This document shows positions 37,861 to 50,444 of a DNA stretch of 64,000 nt, piece after piece; position 1 is the stretch's first letter, and each line of letters starts with the position of its first letter. Source of the DNA: Steromphala cineraria (taxonomy: Eukaryota > Mollusca > Gastropoda > Trochida > Trochidae). The position numbers were made by a program, and so were the translations under genes. A model generated the notes under the pieces. It worked only from the letters and a program-made list of their open reading frames with translations. It did not search any database and was not told where the DNA came from. The DNA is taken from NCBI GenBank assembly GCA_916613615.1, contig OU744720.1:9341749-9405748 (forward strand). The letters run 5' to 3'.

Positions 37861-39540
37861 GTGAGCCACGCTCACTTTTTAGCTTGTTTAAAAGGATTTA
37901 AAGAAAATAAATCAGACAACGTGACTTTGAAAACCTATTGTTGCCCAAGGGGCAACAAGTTTAATCAAGGTTATTTTTTTGAGAAAAAAAATGGAGTTAA
38001 CTTTACAAAGCTAAATATATATATTAGGAAATCAATATTAGTTTGCATCACTATAACTCTTAAGATTTCGTTGCTTTCTTCGTTCATTCTCGAATTTAAA
38101 TTACAGCGATTCTTTACGTCTTTATATATATATGTGAGTTTGAATATACGTCTTTCCTCATTCGTAAGTCAATACTAATTCAAAACATACATTGTATCTA
38201 ATTGTATTGTGTTCAAACGTTTTGCAGTTTCTCATTTTCAATGTAGTTATCATAAACCTGCACCCACGGTTGTAGACAAGGCATGTGTTAACACTGCTGA
38301 GAATTTTCATAATATATTTTACATTAATTCCCTAAAATGATAATTCAAATCAGCTATGCGAACAGACTTTAAAAGAAAGAAGAAACATTCAATTCACACT
38401 TGACTTCTAACTAACTTACTTACTGACAGCTGATCAATAAAAGGAAACCACACAAGTTGGAAATATATGCGTCTATGCACACTGTTTGTGACTAACTATT
38501 TTCGACAATGAATAGTTAACATTAATAACGTATGGATGTAGATTGGAAATTGAAGATTGAGAATAACAAAGAGTTTATGACCATCCGGTCAGCAAGACAT
38601 ACATGCTATTGCACAATTGCTTTTAAGATACATTCTAGTGTATATTAATCAATCATTTAAACCCTAAAAAAATAATTAGTTCAATAAAATGAGACATTAA
38701 AAGTTTACTTGTTACTTGAAGTTGTGTTGATTCTAGTGGTAACACAATGTGTTGGTTTCACAATCTAATCACTATGAGTTATGTTTAGTCCTGTCAAGCA
38801 AGGTTGGAATAAAGCCGTTTGTTAGTTGCTAGTTTTACCATATCAACACTTGATAATTCTACCGAAGACATTGATGAGAATTGTTGTAAAAACTGCAACA
38901 CTGAAATGCCTTTGACTTGAATCTTTGCTATCACCTGTTTCCAAGAAAATTTAAGAGACCTTATATATAGACATGAATATATAACGTAGACAAGGTTAAA
39001 TATAAAAAGCATTTTGTATGATAAATAAGAGAGTGATGAATCCAGCTATCAGTTATGTTGATCCCATTTTGATGACGTCATGAAGGATCTATAACTGTAT
39101 CCATTGCCATTTAAACTGAATGATAAATTTAATAAGAGCTTTACTATTCAAACATAAAGGTTATTATTGGGTACAGTTTTTAATGGTTCTGCATATGTTA
39201 CACCTAGTCAAGCTCACATCCGCCCCGCTGTATACAGCATCATTACTTTACAAGTCTGACTGTCTAATATTATGATTAAAGTTTCCTTCCGTGGTTCACT
39301 TTTCATGGAATCCACATTTGTGTTTCATCAATGGATACATCACATCACATCACATCATATCATACTTTATTTAATTACATTATATTATAATCACTGTTTG
39401 AAAAATGTATTATGATAACTCAAATTGTTAAATAGTTGTTGTCCTTGTCATTTAGTATGATGTCACTTTGTTTATGCAAAGGACAGCAAAGGTGCATGCC
39501 TCAAGAGAGCGTCAGTCTAGAAGTTTTCTCTTTAATCCTT
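37861..39540. other. Non-coding stretch, nothing recognised
   Basis: No gene identified. A CRE-type palindrome, ATGACGTCAT, lies at 39072-39081, and a short CACAT pentamer run lies near 39338-39357. Confidence 0.45.
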
Positions 39541-40144
39541 AATCTTTGAGTAATATATTGACAACTAACCTCAGTCCCCTTTCATTACACTTTTATGAAA
39601 TTTATTAGCCATACATGTAGACAGACATCAAACTCATCATGTTGATATGAACACGTGTTTTGTTGACAAGTTATCAAGAAGGAGTATGCATACAACCTCT
39701 CAATATAGCGTTTCATAAAGTATTATATTTGTTTGAAATATTGAAAATGAATGGTAATAAACCAAGTAAAGGTTTACACAGTGCAAATTGAAGTCTGTTT
39801 TCTTCACATTTAGCTGTCTTTTCAATCACATCTAGGTATACCTTTCATGGATTTCAATTGGAACAAATGTATCATGGGCCATGTAGCCTGAAATACTGAC
39901 ATAAACATGATTCTATTAAGACTTAATGTCTAAGATGCCCAAGGCTTCTTCAGTCACTATACATAGTGTCTGCAATAAAACTAATGTGTATAGGGCGTTC
40001 TTATCTAAAAGACAGAATTTTATTAAATCATGAATTATTGATGATTCAATCTAAAGCCCTTTTCATCGCTGGGGAATGTTACTAATTTAGTTGAAGCATT
40101 GACCTTTATTTTTTTACAATTCACTCTTTCGATGAATCGATACA

Positions 40145-40643
40145 TTAAAGAGACACATAGTATGTTTATAGGATCACATATGTCAAATTTTGAAATCGAT
40201 GTTATTACATCGGGAAGAACTAACTGTTACTGAAAATAACAAGTTAAAGGTCAATCAGTACATTAGAGCGAAAATACGGCCATTCAAAGTCGGGATTTTG
40301 ATCGAAAAACCGGACAATGTTGCTCGAGTGGCGCGCGCAAATTCGCCAAACGTAATTTTGAAACCTTGTCATAAGCTGACAGGAAGATATATTCGATTCG
40401 ATTGTGTTTATTAGGTATTGTAACCGATAGGTAGATTAATTGGATGCACAAGTTCGAATATTAAACGTATTTGAGATGTTTTCTTGGTTTTTCCATAAAA
40501 TCAAGCATTTTAGAGATATTATGCATACATGGATATATTTGCAAGTCCAGTGATGAGATATGAACTTCAATTAGCATATTAGATATTTTGTAGCTTATCA
40601 AAACCAAATAAAATTTTAAGGAAGATTCTCTGTGTCACTTTAA
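40145..40643 (+). mobile_element. TTAA-flanked MITE (family B)
   Basis: A 499-bp element flanked by TTAA. The left end is AGAGACACATAG and the right end reads, inverted, AGTGACACAGAG. The interior has CAAAGTCGGGATTTTGATCG and GTGGCGCGCGCAAATTC. It is absent from the matching position in copy C (near 46130). It is a separate family from the AGGGGCAG elements. The 74-codon ORF at 40190-40414 lies inside it and is not a gene. Confidence 0.75.
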
Positions 40644-40711
40644 ATGTGAAAACTACACTTGATAAGACAATTTCAAAAATTGATAGACTATCAATATATA
40701 TATACCCTCTG

Positions 40712-40780
40712 CTTGAGAACGACACAAGAATCTGTGTCGAAACGTCGCATACAATGAACAAAGAAGTTGTCATCCATATA
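40712..40780 (+). repeat. Hammerhead-like fragment related to the 13.9 kb palindrome
   Basis: A hairpin GACACA / TGTGTC is followed by GAAACGTCGCAT, then AACAAAGAAGTTGTCATCCA. The downstream text matches the arms at 13.9 kb, but the stem bases differ while staying paired, as expected for a selected RNA helix. The upstream box reads CTTGAGAAC rather than CUGANGA. Confidence 0.6.
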
Positions 40781-41879
40781 TTCCTCAGCATTATTATCAA
40801 TATATCAATACAGATGAAACCACAAGAGATAGTGTAAAGCAGTATAAGCAATTGGTGACTATTTACGAACAAATAGTGCACTAGAACATTTTATCTTAGA
40901 AAGAGACGAGGCAGGAAAGATATGATGAAATATATCTTATTCTCAGTATTATGTTGATTTCAGGACAATAAATATAACGGTAATAACAAGTAACAAATAC
41001 TTTTATCTTAATCAGAATATTGATTTTATCAACAAGCATAGATCAGATTACAATCATCATATGTATATATTCTCAAGTTGTATATATTCTGTTGTATCTT
41101 TCACAGAAAAGCTTGTTTGTCTTTCACACCTCATAACGTTTTAGTGTTGAATGCATTAAAAGCTTGCATTGTCGTTCTTTGGCTACTCAACGTTTAGGGT
41201 TTATATGTAAGATATGAGATATATAAGGTTCACAGCACTAAAGTGTGATGATAATATGTTATTTCATAATAATTAAAAGCGACGTTCTTAACATTGCTCA
41301 AGTATATTTCATATCTCAATTGCACTCCAATGTGCTTAGAAATTAATAAATCATGTTTTAAGATGTATTTTCAAGTTGTTAAAAGGACAGTCCTATCGGG
41401 ATATTTTTTAGAAACAAAGTTCAAGAGGACGCAGTGATGCATTCCAATCTCTGTTAAATTGCTAAATCTAGAACAACTAAAACGTTACCCTCAATAACAA
41501 TTGTTGCAGATGTTTCATTATCAGTTACTTTCTTTGCATTGAATTGCACATGTCTATCTGCATTCTTTGAGTAACATGGCACGCTGTATCAAGATCTACC
41601 AAAATAGTTCAGTTCAAAGAGTGCATATTGATCATTGAGTTTATAGCAAGATATATGTCCTATGTTACTCTTTATTATTAATTTGATGATTATCAAATTG
41701 GCACCGTCGACGTCCTTCCGTCTGTCCATTTCAATTCAAATGCATAGTGGAAATGCAGAAACATGTAATAACCTGTCATGAGTCACAATGTTTAAAATAT
41801 CTAGTTAATGTAGGGCGACTTTGGACAAAAATGGTAAATTGATAAGAAAACTGTTACAAGTCCAGTCCGGCTTACAACT

Positions 41880-42460
41880 TCTTAACTAATTATCACACGT
41901 TGGTCAAATTTGATATTGAGATACATAATCATATATAGGTGCGTCATGATTAACAATTTTGGAAATGTTTTCGGCAAAATATAAGGACGCTGAAAGAAAA
42001 CTGTCATCAAATTTGGATCAAATTTGACATTGAGATGCATAATCATTCGAAGTGTGTCAAAGACAACTATGTAAAACAATACTTTTTCAAATCTCTAATT
42101 TTTTGGTGAAAATTAAAGACTAACTGGTGTTCATTTTGTTATCAAAAGTGGTTATGAGATAAAGACTGACATAAAAGAGTTTCATGATTAGCAATTTTGA
42201 AATTATGATTGTGAAATTGTATGTCTATTGGTAAAAAAGGGTTTGCTGTGGAAAATTGCTTTGAGTCCTGTCTGGTCCACCACTCCTTAACTATGTCTCA
42301 ATGGTTGATCAAACTTGGTATTGATATTCATATTGACATGATGGTGAGAACTCTAATATATTCACTTACGGAATTTGCATATTTTGTGAACAGGAATGAC
42401 AGTGTTAGAAAAACTATTTCATATGCAAACCTGTCTGTTTTGAAATTATACCTTTAAAGT
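41880..42460 (+). repeat. Degenerate internal repeats within copy B
   Basis: A phrase like GTCAAATTTGATATTGAGAT with ATAATCAT following recurs near 41903, 42017 and, more diverged, 42306. It follows a short TCCG-type stretch near 41710-41730. Non-coding; the family is unknown. Confidence 0.5.
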
Positions 42461-43079
42461 TTTGTTTTTATCAACATTTACATCGATACATAATTAGATT
42501 GGCTATGTCTTTTTTTTTAAAGTTTGAAAACATGATGTACAAGAGAGTGCTTATTGCCAAGAAGAAATAATTATCATATGTTCTTTATCCCTTTAAAATG
42601 ATTAAATTGATCATGAAGATCCTAAATACATTAAGATATATTTTGATATATATATTTAGATACAATTTGATTTTGTCAGTCTACTAGAATTATGCATTAT
42701 GAGCAACAGTGAACATAATATTTGAATCATTTAGTATTTTGATTAGAACCGATTCCTTCACATCCTAGGACAAAATATTGTTTTTATTTGTGTGTGACAT
42801 AGGCGTCTGCTATAAGTTAAATCTTAACATTTTGTGCCATTTGCGGGGAATATACATGTAGCTCGACCAGGTTAACTGCTAGTTATCCATCGTTTTGATG
42901 TCTTCGCATGATTGTACGCTTACTGTTATGTGACATTAAGGTAAAATATATTTTCTTGAATGTGTTAGTGAAAAGGTCATCATGTAATCATAACACATTA
43001 TATTTCTAATAAAATGAATAATTATTTATGGATTGTATGACTACATGTTAATCTATGAGTGTACATAACATATCAATAT

Positions 43080-43380
43080 GATCCACTCACAGCTGGATGT
43101 AGGTTATTAAGACGTTTGGCGGATCGATGAAATATTTCTCTCAAATAACCTATTACAGAGACATATTCTACTTTACTTTGCATGATCGAATTGTTCACTA
43201 GGTCAAATTTTACTACGACATTCACACATTTTATTCTGTAAGGAGGCTTGAGTTACGAAAGGTGTTAGGCTATATTCCAATCTCCATAATTCCAGCGTAT
43301 TAGTATCGAGTATCTTGATACTTGATTTGAACGTCCACGTTTAAATGTTGAAACGAGGACAATGGCTTAGCATTTAATTT
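43080..43380 (+). repeat. Family R repeat unit, copy Q2
   Basis: Starts AGCTGGATGTAGG, continues with TTTGGCGGATCGATGAAATA and CACACATTTTATTCTGTAAG, then TATATTCCAATCTCCATAA, and ends GAAACGAGGACAATGG. It matches 48239-48580 and, more distantly, the R units. Confidence 0.75.
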
Positions 43381-43789
43381 AGGTTGATAAAATTTAATCC
43401 ATTTAAACTGGCAAACAAAACATCAAGTTCCCTAAAATGAAATCAAGTGTAAGTTTTTAAGTGCAACTAGTTATTTCTTCTTGATTAGGTTTCAGAAAAT
43501 ATTTCTGTTGTATTCATAAATCATATTAAAACATTTTCGTTCAAACTCTATAAAGTGACATTATAAATCATTCAATTCATTTCTATCTTTTACTGATGGC
43601 TTTCAGAACTAATATGATACTTAAATGCATTGAATTTGCCCTTCTCTAGATTCCTAACATGTAATCAAGTGAAATTTACAACTACTTTACAATCTGAATA
43701 ATTTAAAAAAGAATTTCCGTAAATTTCAATTCTTTCCAATTCTAAAAAGTGACAAAAAAATTATTCAATTTTCAATACATCGAATATGC

Positions 43790-44110
43790 CCTTCCCTGGG
43801 AAAGATATAGCCCATTTAGCGGTTTGATTGAACAATGATTTTTGTCTTGAAAAGCTTATACAAAGGCATATGCCACACAGCCTTGCACGAACGAAATTAA
43901 TCACTGGGTCATACTGTACTTTGGCATTACTACATTTGATCCTGTACTGACATCCTAAATCTCAATCACTGATGCCTGAGTAACCACGGGTTTTGGAAGG
44001 GTTCTTCCAATCTACATACATTTTAGCATCCAGTATCATGAATCTGAAGAATATTTTTTATCGTTTGATTAAAATGCTTTAAAAAACTGCTTTGCTATGT
44101 AAATAAGAAA
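43790..44110 (+). repeat. Family R repeat unit, copy R2
   Basis: Landmarks: CATTTAGCGGTTTGA, AAATTAATCACTGGGTCATA, GATGCCTGAGTAACCACGGG, and GCATCCAGTATCATGAATCT. It is the counterpart of 33690 and 48830. Confidence 0.85.
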
Positions 44111-44229
44111 AAGCCCAATTTTATACAAGTAAAGGTGATGTGCAATATACCACTAGAATCATTATGCATATTGTCAATCTCAAATTTCCATTTGTATGAG
44201 CACATGTTCATTTCATTCAGATTAAAGTA

Positions 44230-44373
44230 CAGTAGAATTCGGATATAACGAACTCCAAGGGACCAAAGAATTTAGTTCGCTATATCCGGTGTTCGCTATA
44301 CGCATAAAATTTTAATGATATTTTATAGGGACGGGACTTGAAATTTTTTCGCTACATCCGAGTGTTTGCTATA
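44230..44373 (+). mobile_element. Tigger/pogo-like TIR fragment
   Basis: Starts CAGTAGAATTCGGATATAAC after TA, and contains TTTAGTTCGCTATATCCGG and a GAGTGTTTGCTATA-type right part. This text resembles the terminal inverted repeats of Tigger/pogo elements (family knowledge). Copies A and C lack it at the matching position. The right end is incomplete. Confidence 0.6.
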
Positions 44374-44650
44374 GTTCAAATTCGATATAATGATTTGTTT
44401 AGGTAGAATTTTATATGTTTCTATGTAAGGAATCTGATTCTATCGATATAGCATATATGATTTTCTGATCATATTAAGCAAATAGCATTGTCTTCATAAT
44501 GTATTACAATATAGTTCAAATTCGATATAATGATTTGTTTGGGTAGAATTTTATATGTTTCTATGTAAGGAATCTGATTCTATCGATATAGCATATATGA
44601 TTTTCTGATCATATTAAGCAAATAGCATTGTCTTCATAATGTATTACAAT
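44371..44650 (+). repeat. Near-identical tandem duplication, 140 bp x 2
   Basis: Units 44371-44510 and 44511-44650 both start ATAGTTCAAATTCGATATAA and end AATGTATTACAAT. I see a single difference (TTTAGGTAG versus TTTGGGTAG). It is recent, and the first unit starts at the edge of the Tigger-like fragment. Real or an assembly artefact. Confidence 0.95.
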
Positions 44651-47593
44651 AAGGCAATTGTTTATGCCCATCAAGACACCTCTATGCTGCATATCACCCG
44701 ACGTCTGATTCATAGAGAGTCTGTGTGTCTAACAAGGATTGTACTCTGCAAATACTCATTAATAAAGCAAATATAATTTGACACCAAGCTTATTAGCTGT
44801 TATTACTGAAATTGTTAAATAGGGGCTTGGTCAGCCTCTACATGTGTTCTATAAGCTTCAAGTGTGCTTTATCAATGACTAAAATCTTAAGTTGTTGCCT
44901 TACCTCCTTGAGCATTCTCTATATTCTCTATAAACTAAACATAAACACTAAATTTGAAAGTGAAGATGTACATTGTCACTTCACCTAAAGTTTAATTTTG
45001 TCTTACAATATCATTTCAAAAGAGGTTAGGTTTAGATTTTCGAAAAGATGACGAAATTGTTTTTTTTATAGGTGTTGCTCCTATTGCTCCCATATCGGTT
45101 TTGACAGATCCAACCCAATCTATGACAAAGTCTACTAATAAATGGATCTACATTGTACTGATTCAATGAAATACTTATAATTTTTACAAACTTACAATTT
45201 GACCTGCAATCAATAATGAGTATAACCTTTCATTAATTCCTTCTGGTCGTTCACACGAGATGAGATGATATGGGGTTTAAAAGTGTATCACGACTGTTAG
45301 AATTATTACAAGTAGAGTGCCCGTAAATCTATTGTTGCGTTTCATGAATGCAACGGCTGGAAATAGTGAACCATGGTGGTCGTTCAGAGTAACCGCTATG
45401 ATATAAGATGTTGGGTTTTTTTTCAAAATAATTAGGTAAATCTTCTGAGCGTCAACCATTAGTATCTAATAATATATGCTTTGACATCTAAACTAAATGA
45501 TCGACTAATAATAATAATAATTAATTGAGCTCAAATACAGGAGAGCATCAATCAAGAATTGATGTCTTTAATATTTTCTTGGTGAGTAATATATAGACTA
45601 GTAACCTCAGTTCCCTTCATTAAACGTTTATGAAAATAGGTAGGCACTTTTATCAAACGTTGTAGGAATAAAATGGATGGAAATGTTATTAAGAAGGCGT
45701 AGTCTTACATTCTGTCAATATACTTTTTCATATAACATTGTATTAGGTTGAAATATAAAAAACTGAATTATTGTAAACTGAGTAAAAGTAAACACAATTC
45801 ACAGGGAGGGTTGTTTTCTTCATATTTAGCTGTTTTTTTAAATGCCGTCATGGAAAACCTCCCTTATACCTATTTAAACTTGACAGTTGTTCTATGGATT
45901 TCTCAAACAATTGTACCATGGTCCATGTGGCCTGATATACTGAAAGAAACACGATTCTATTAATATTTAATGAAACAGATGCCCTAAGCTGCTTCAGTCA
46001 CTTTACATTGGGTCTGCAATAGAAATGATAATTATGTATGAAGCGTTTTTATTTAACAGACAGAATATTATTTAATTCTGAATTATTCATAATTTAATCT
46101 CCTGAAGCCTTTTTTTTATGAACGAACAGAGCATTAGATCAGTTTTTTTAGAAAGATATCTTATCCTCTGAAAATGTTGATTTCAGGACTGTTAACATAA
46201 CTAGTAGCAAATATCTTAATCTTATCTTACGAAATTCTTGTGAAAACGCTCTCTTTAAAAATGTTTATATTTTTTCATTCAAAACGTTATCAAAACATAT
46301 AAAATATTTTAGAAAGTTTTTTCTGTTTTTGATAGCAATATAAAGTACTTCAAACTGGCAGATTGGCAGTTGGACAGAATGGTTGCTTAAAATGTCATGT
46401 TACTCATTGCTTGCAATTCAGTTTCAGAGATCATTGTTCTTAGGTTTACCCTCATGTATGCACTTAATGCCAAGCGTTTTCAGTCACGAGGTTCAAATAT
46501 ATCTGAACACGTCCTAAATGTCAAAATCCAAAGAAAAGAAAACGGTTTGCCTGAATGCCTTCTGTTACTGTGCTTATCATTATGTTCCACCTCACTTTAT
46601 ATGAAATTTTAATCAGTGATACATTTTGTATCAATTAGTTTTTTTCTTGTAAGATGGAAGTTTTCTTTAACTTTGATATTCAAAAATTTGCTTTTATGCA
46701 ACAACTTAGAGCATTGTCAAGTCGTATTTTATCAATGCCTTACACAAAATACCAGTTTTCTCATAATATGTTAAATGAATACATGACACACTCCCTGCAG
46801 GACCATGTCTAAGCTTAAACAGTGCTGACATATCAAGAGATGGTACTGTATGTGTCGTATTGAATCAAAACCAATGTTAAATCTTAACACAGAAAAGCTG
46901 GATTGTCTGTCACGCCTCAAAAGGATTTGAGTTGTTCTTTGGATAAAGTATCCTGCCTGTAGACGTGCAAAACAAATGTGCTGATGTATACTACAGTTGG
47001 TCATATGGCCACCTAAATTGAAAAGATCTCTTCGCCTTCTAAATGATTGCTAAAATACATACACGCTGATGATACAATAACATTTCATGTTTTCTTTTTT
47101 TTGTTTCTTTTTCATTTTTCATATATCTGTTTAAATAGGCATCAAGATTGAAAATGACTTATAACAGTGGCGAACCTTTTTCAATCACAGCCGTTTACAG
47201 ATCTGACCAGCTGCACTGCTGTATTGGCATCTTGTAATAAAGTGTTTCCTCCTAATAAAGTTAACAATCTATTGTATACTCATGTTGTACTAGAGACACA
47301 TGTAATATTTATGCTGGATGCAGCAATGTGCAGGTTCCCATGTTTTTTATACTAAATATGTATTTAATTGTATCTAAATGTGTTTTAACATATAACTTAT
47401 AGTTATATGTTTTGTGAAATAACGCTATAATTTATGCTTAACTAACCATGCAGATTATTACATTATTAGAGAATTTGTATGCATTGAATGGTCTTTTGTA
47501 ACATACAGGCATCCATGAGGATAAATTACAGGTTGATATACCAACATCTACACACAAGATTGGCAGGAAGTTGAATCCCTTTTGATCACACCA

Positions 47594-47960
47594 TTATGTC
47601 CGTCTGTCCGTCCGTCCGTCCATTGTCATTTCGTTTCCAGAACAGAAGCTTTAGAGCTAGATCAATGAATCTTGGTACAGATGTTGTGCATGTAGATTAA
47701 ATAGCATTTGTAGATTAACCTTTTGATATTTTCAATTTCTCAGGATTTATTATTTGGCAGTTTCCATGGAAACATAACAAAATTCACGTTTTGGAACAGA
47801 ACTAATTGTACTTACTCAATGGAGCTTGATAATCAGCTTGGATTAATCAGCAGCTCTAGATGTGCCTTTTGGTATTTTAACTTCTTCAGTTTTTTTTAAG
47901 GTTTCAACTTTACTTTATTGACGGTGGGACATTGTTGGTATCCTCATCTTTTTAAAAATA
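47594..47960 (+). repeat. TCCG-rich dispersed repeat fragment
   Basis: A GTCCGTCTGTCCGTCCGTCC run is followed by TTTCGTTTCCAGAACAGAAG and CTTGGTACAGATGTTG. It is of the same general type as the 31.5 kb repeat but lacks its ends. Non-coding. Confidence 0.6.
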
Positions 47961-48238
47961 TTTGCACCAAATTTGTTGGGTTTTATTTCATTTGAATATT
48001 AAAATGTCTTCACTTGTACTTTCTTGTTCAAAGGGCATATGTTTCAGTATTTCAAGTGAGATATATTTCAATTCCCATCTAAAACGCTCTAGTTTCGCTG
48101 TTTTCTTTCTTTCGGTATTTTACCTCCAAAAACTACGGAGTTACGGCAAAGGTTCAGTTGGTAAATCTTAATTGAACTAATGGATTGTTTGATTACATGT
48201 AAATCTATAAGTGTAAAGAACATAATATGTGCCACCCA

Positions 48239-48580
48239 CAGCTAGATGTAGGTAATTAAGGCGTTTGGCTGATCAATGAAATATCCTCCGCAATTCTTCT
48301 ATTACATTACATTTACCTTGCATGATTTAATTAATCACTGAGTCAACTATGGCACTTTCACAATTTATTCTGTAAGGGCATCCAAAGTCTGTATCGCTGA
48401 TCAAGTATTTGAAGAATTATAAGTCTTATACATAGGAACAGCTTCATATTTTTGACGCCTGAGTTACCAAAGATGCTAGGGTATATTCCAATCTCCATAA
48501 ATCCGTTTAAGTATCAAGTATCATGAAACTGGATATGAACATTCACGTTTGATTGAAATACTTGGAACGAGGACAATAGC
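48239..48580 (+). repeat. Family R repeat unit, copy Q3
   Basis: Starts AGCTAGATGTAGGTAATTAA and includes TTTGGCTGATCAATGAAATA, GCCTGAGTTACCAAAGATGC, TATATTCCAATCTCCATAAA and GGAACGAGGACAATAG. Counterpart of 43080. Confidence 0.75.
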
Positions 48581-48829
48581 TTGGGGTTCAATCTAGGTCA
48601 ATAAGAGTTCAATCAATTCAATCTGGTAACCAAAAGATCAGGATTTACACTCTTAATTAATTTTAAAAAAGTATTTCTGTTGTATTCATAAATCATGTCA
48701 AAATTCTTTTCGTTCAAATTCCTATAAGTGACATTCAAATTAATCAAGTCATTTTCATCTCTTCACTAATGGCTTTCAGTACTTAATTCAAACTTAAATG
48801 CATCAAATATGCCCTTCCCTCGGATGGAT

Positions 48830-49140
48830 GTAGTTCATTTAGCGGTTTGACGATCAATGAGGTTTGTCTGGAAGAATTTATAGAAAGACATATACCACTT
48901 GACCTTGCACGAACCAAATTAATCACTGGGTCATACTGTGTAATGGCACTCACACATTTGATTCTGTACAGACATCCTCAATCTTAATCACTGATTCCTG
49001 AGTAACCAAAGGTTCTGGTAGGTAGATTCCAATCTCAATAAATCTTTCTCGCATCTGTATAAGGATATGAATCTGGAGAAGGACTTTTCATGTTTGAAAT
49101 GCTTGAAACGAGGACAACTACTTTGCTCAATAATTTAGGT
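48830..49140 (+). repeat. Family R repeat unit, copy R3
   Basis: Shares a long nearly identical stretch with 33690, including CACACATTTGATTCTGTACA and GATTCCTGAGTAACCAAAGG. It ends GAAACGAGGACAACTACTTT. Confidence 0.85.
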
Positions 49141-49640
49141 ATTATTCCCGATGGGATACGAGGAAAATGTACGTATTATAAGCTAATAGAATCATGACGC
49201 ATATTGAGAATCTTTAATACCACTTGTTCTATCACATGTTCATTTCAATCAGACAAAGTTAAATTCGAACAAACTAACTGATTAAAGTAGTGAAGAATTT
49301 AATTCTATATAAAGAATCTAAATCTGTCTCTTATTTTATAATTTGCTGCTCATATTCATTACCATTAATATTCGGACACTTGTCTATGCCAATCAAGATA
49401 ACTATATGCTCAAACCGTCAAATATCGCCACCTCAGGTTCACTGGGAGTGTGTATGTGTCTCACGGGGAATGTTCTGTGCAAATATCATTAATGGAGCAA
49501 ATATAAAGTTTAACACCAAGCTAATTAGCTGCTTTTCCAGAATTCCCATTTTTCCAAAGTTTTCATTCAATCTGGACTTGTTCAAGCCTTTACATATTTT
49601 CTATTAAGAACCAAGTGTACCTTGATAATTATTACAATGT

Positions 49641-50444
49641 AAAGCAGTTACTTGATCCTTCCCAGCATTGTTCCTGTGAACAAGTTGGAAAAAGGCAAAA
49701 GTTGAGACCCCAAATTGGTTTTGAACAATCTATATACCTAACCATGATGAATGTCCAATTATTGGTTTACAAATGAACCAACCTTTTCAACTGGACCACT
49801 TGGGTAACATCAGTTGGCTCTGAAGCAAGAAAGTTTTGAATTTTTTAATTGTATACCTTTACATAACCAAAAACTGTCAACAAGAAGACGTTGTTTAGGT
49901 TTTCGGAAAGTGATTTTTACGTCCCTTATGTTATTACTACGGGACCCCTAGCTCTATCAGAGTAGAATCATCAGCATCTCACCCTATGGTTATTTAAAAG
50001 GAAAATTGTTAAAATTTACAACAAACGGACAGGGTAGCCTTTTCCCATTGCATGCTATAGTATATGTGGCATAGAGTAACATGTTCATACGATTTTACAT
50101 GTTTTACACTGACATCCGATTAAATGGCTCATTCATTAACCTTTCATAGCATAGTCAATAGTTACTAGTCAAATACCACTCGACAATAGTTTAAATTCAG
50201 TGCATGATGTTATTTCTAATTTGTTACCACAAATTACTTAAATAATAATAACTTTTATAAATATGTTTGATCATAAACGCAGGAACCATGATGTAAGGTA
50301 AGCTTGTAAAACACACTGCCTGTCTTTTTATTAATACATTATCCATGTAAAGCCTAACCTTACGGATTCGACTTTAATTAAATTTAGAGCTATAATAATT
50401 CCGTTATATGCCGCTGATTTCCAAACACAGTATGTTTATATATA
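49641..50444. other. Non-coding stretch, nothing recognised
   Basis: Between copy C and the Tc1-like element. No gene or named repeat is seen. Confidence 0.5.

Larger units (their letters stand above)
39541..44905 (+). repeat. Diverged segmental duplication, copy B
   Basis: It is collinear with copy C (45561-49640). 39541-40080 matches 45561-46130 (AACCTCAGT, TTCACATTTAGCTGT or variant, GATTCTATTAA, GGTCTGCAATA or variant). 40860-41040 matches 46131-46240 (GTTGATTTCAGGAC). 41110-41190 matches 46890-46945. 43022-44225 matches 48180-49320, and 44655-44905 matches 49371-49640. Copy B is longer because of insertions: a MITE and a hammerhead-like fragment at about 40.1-40.86 kb, a Tigger-like fragment, and a 140-bp duplication. 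Confidence 0.8.
45561..49640 (+). repeat. Diverged segmental duplication, copy C
   Basis: The most compact copy, lacking the insertions seen in copy B. It holds, in order, the counterparts of 39541-40080, 40860-41040, 41110-41190, 31985-32130, 43022-44225 and 44655-44905. No open frame is conserved between copies, which argues against an expressed duplicated protein gene. Confidence 0.8.

Noticed and set aside
40190..40414. 74-codon ORF
   Set aside because: Contained within the TTAA-flanked MITE and lacking any domain.
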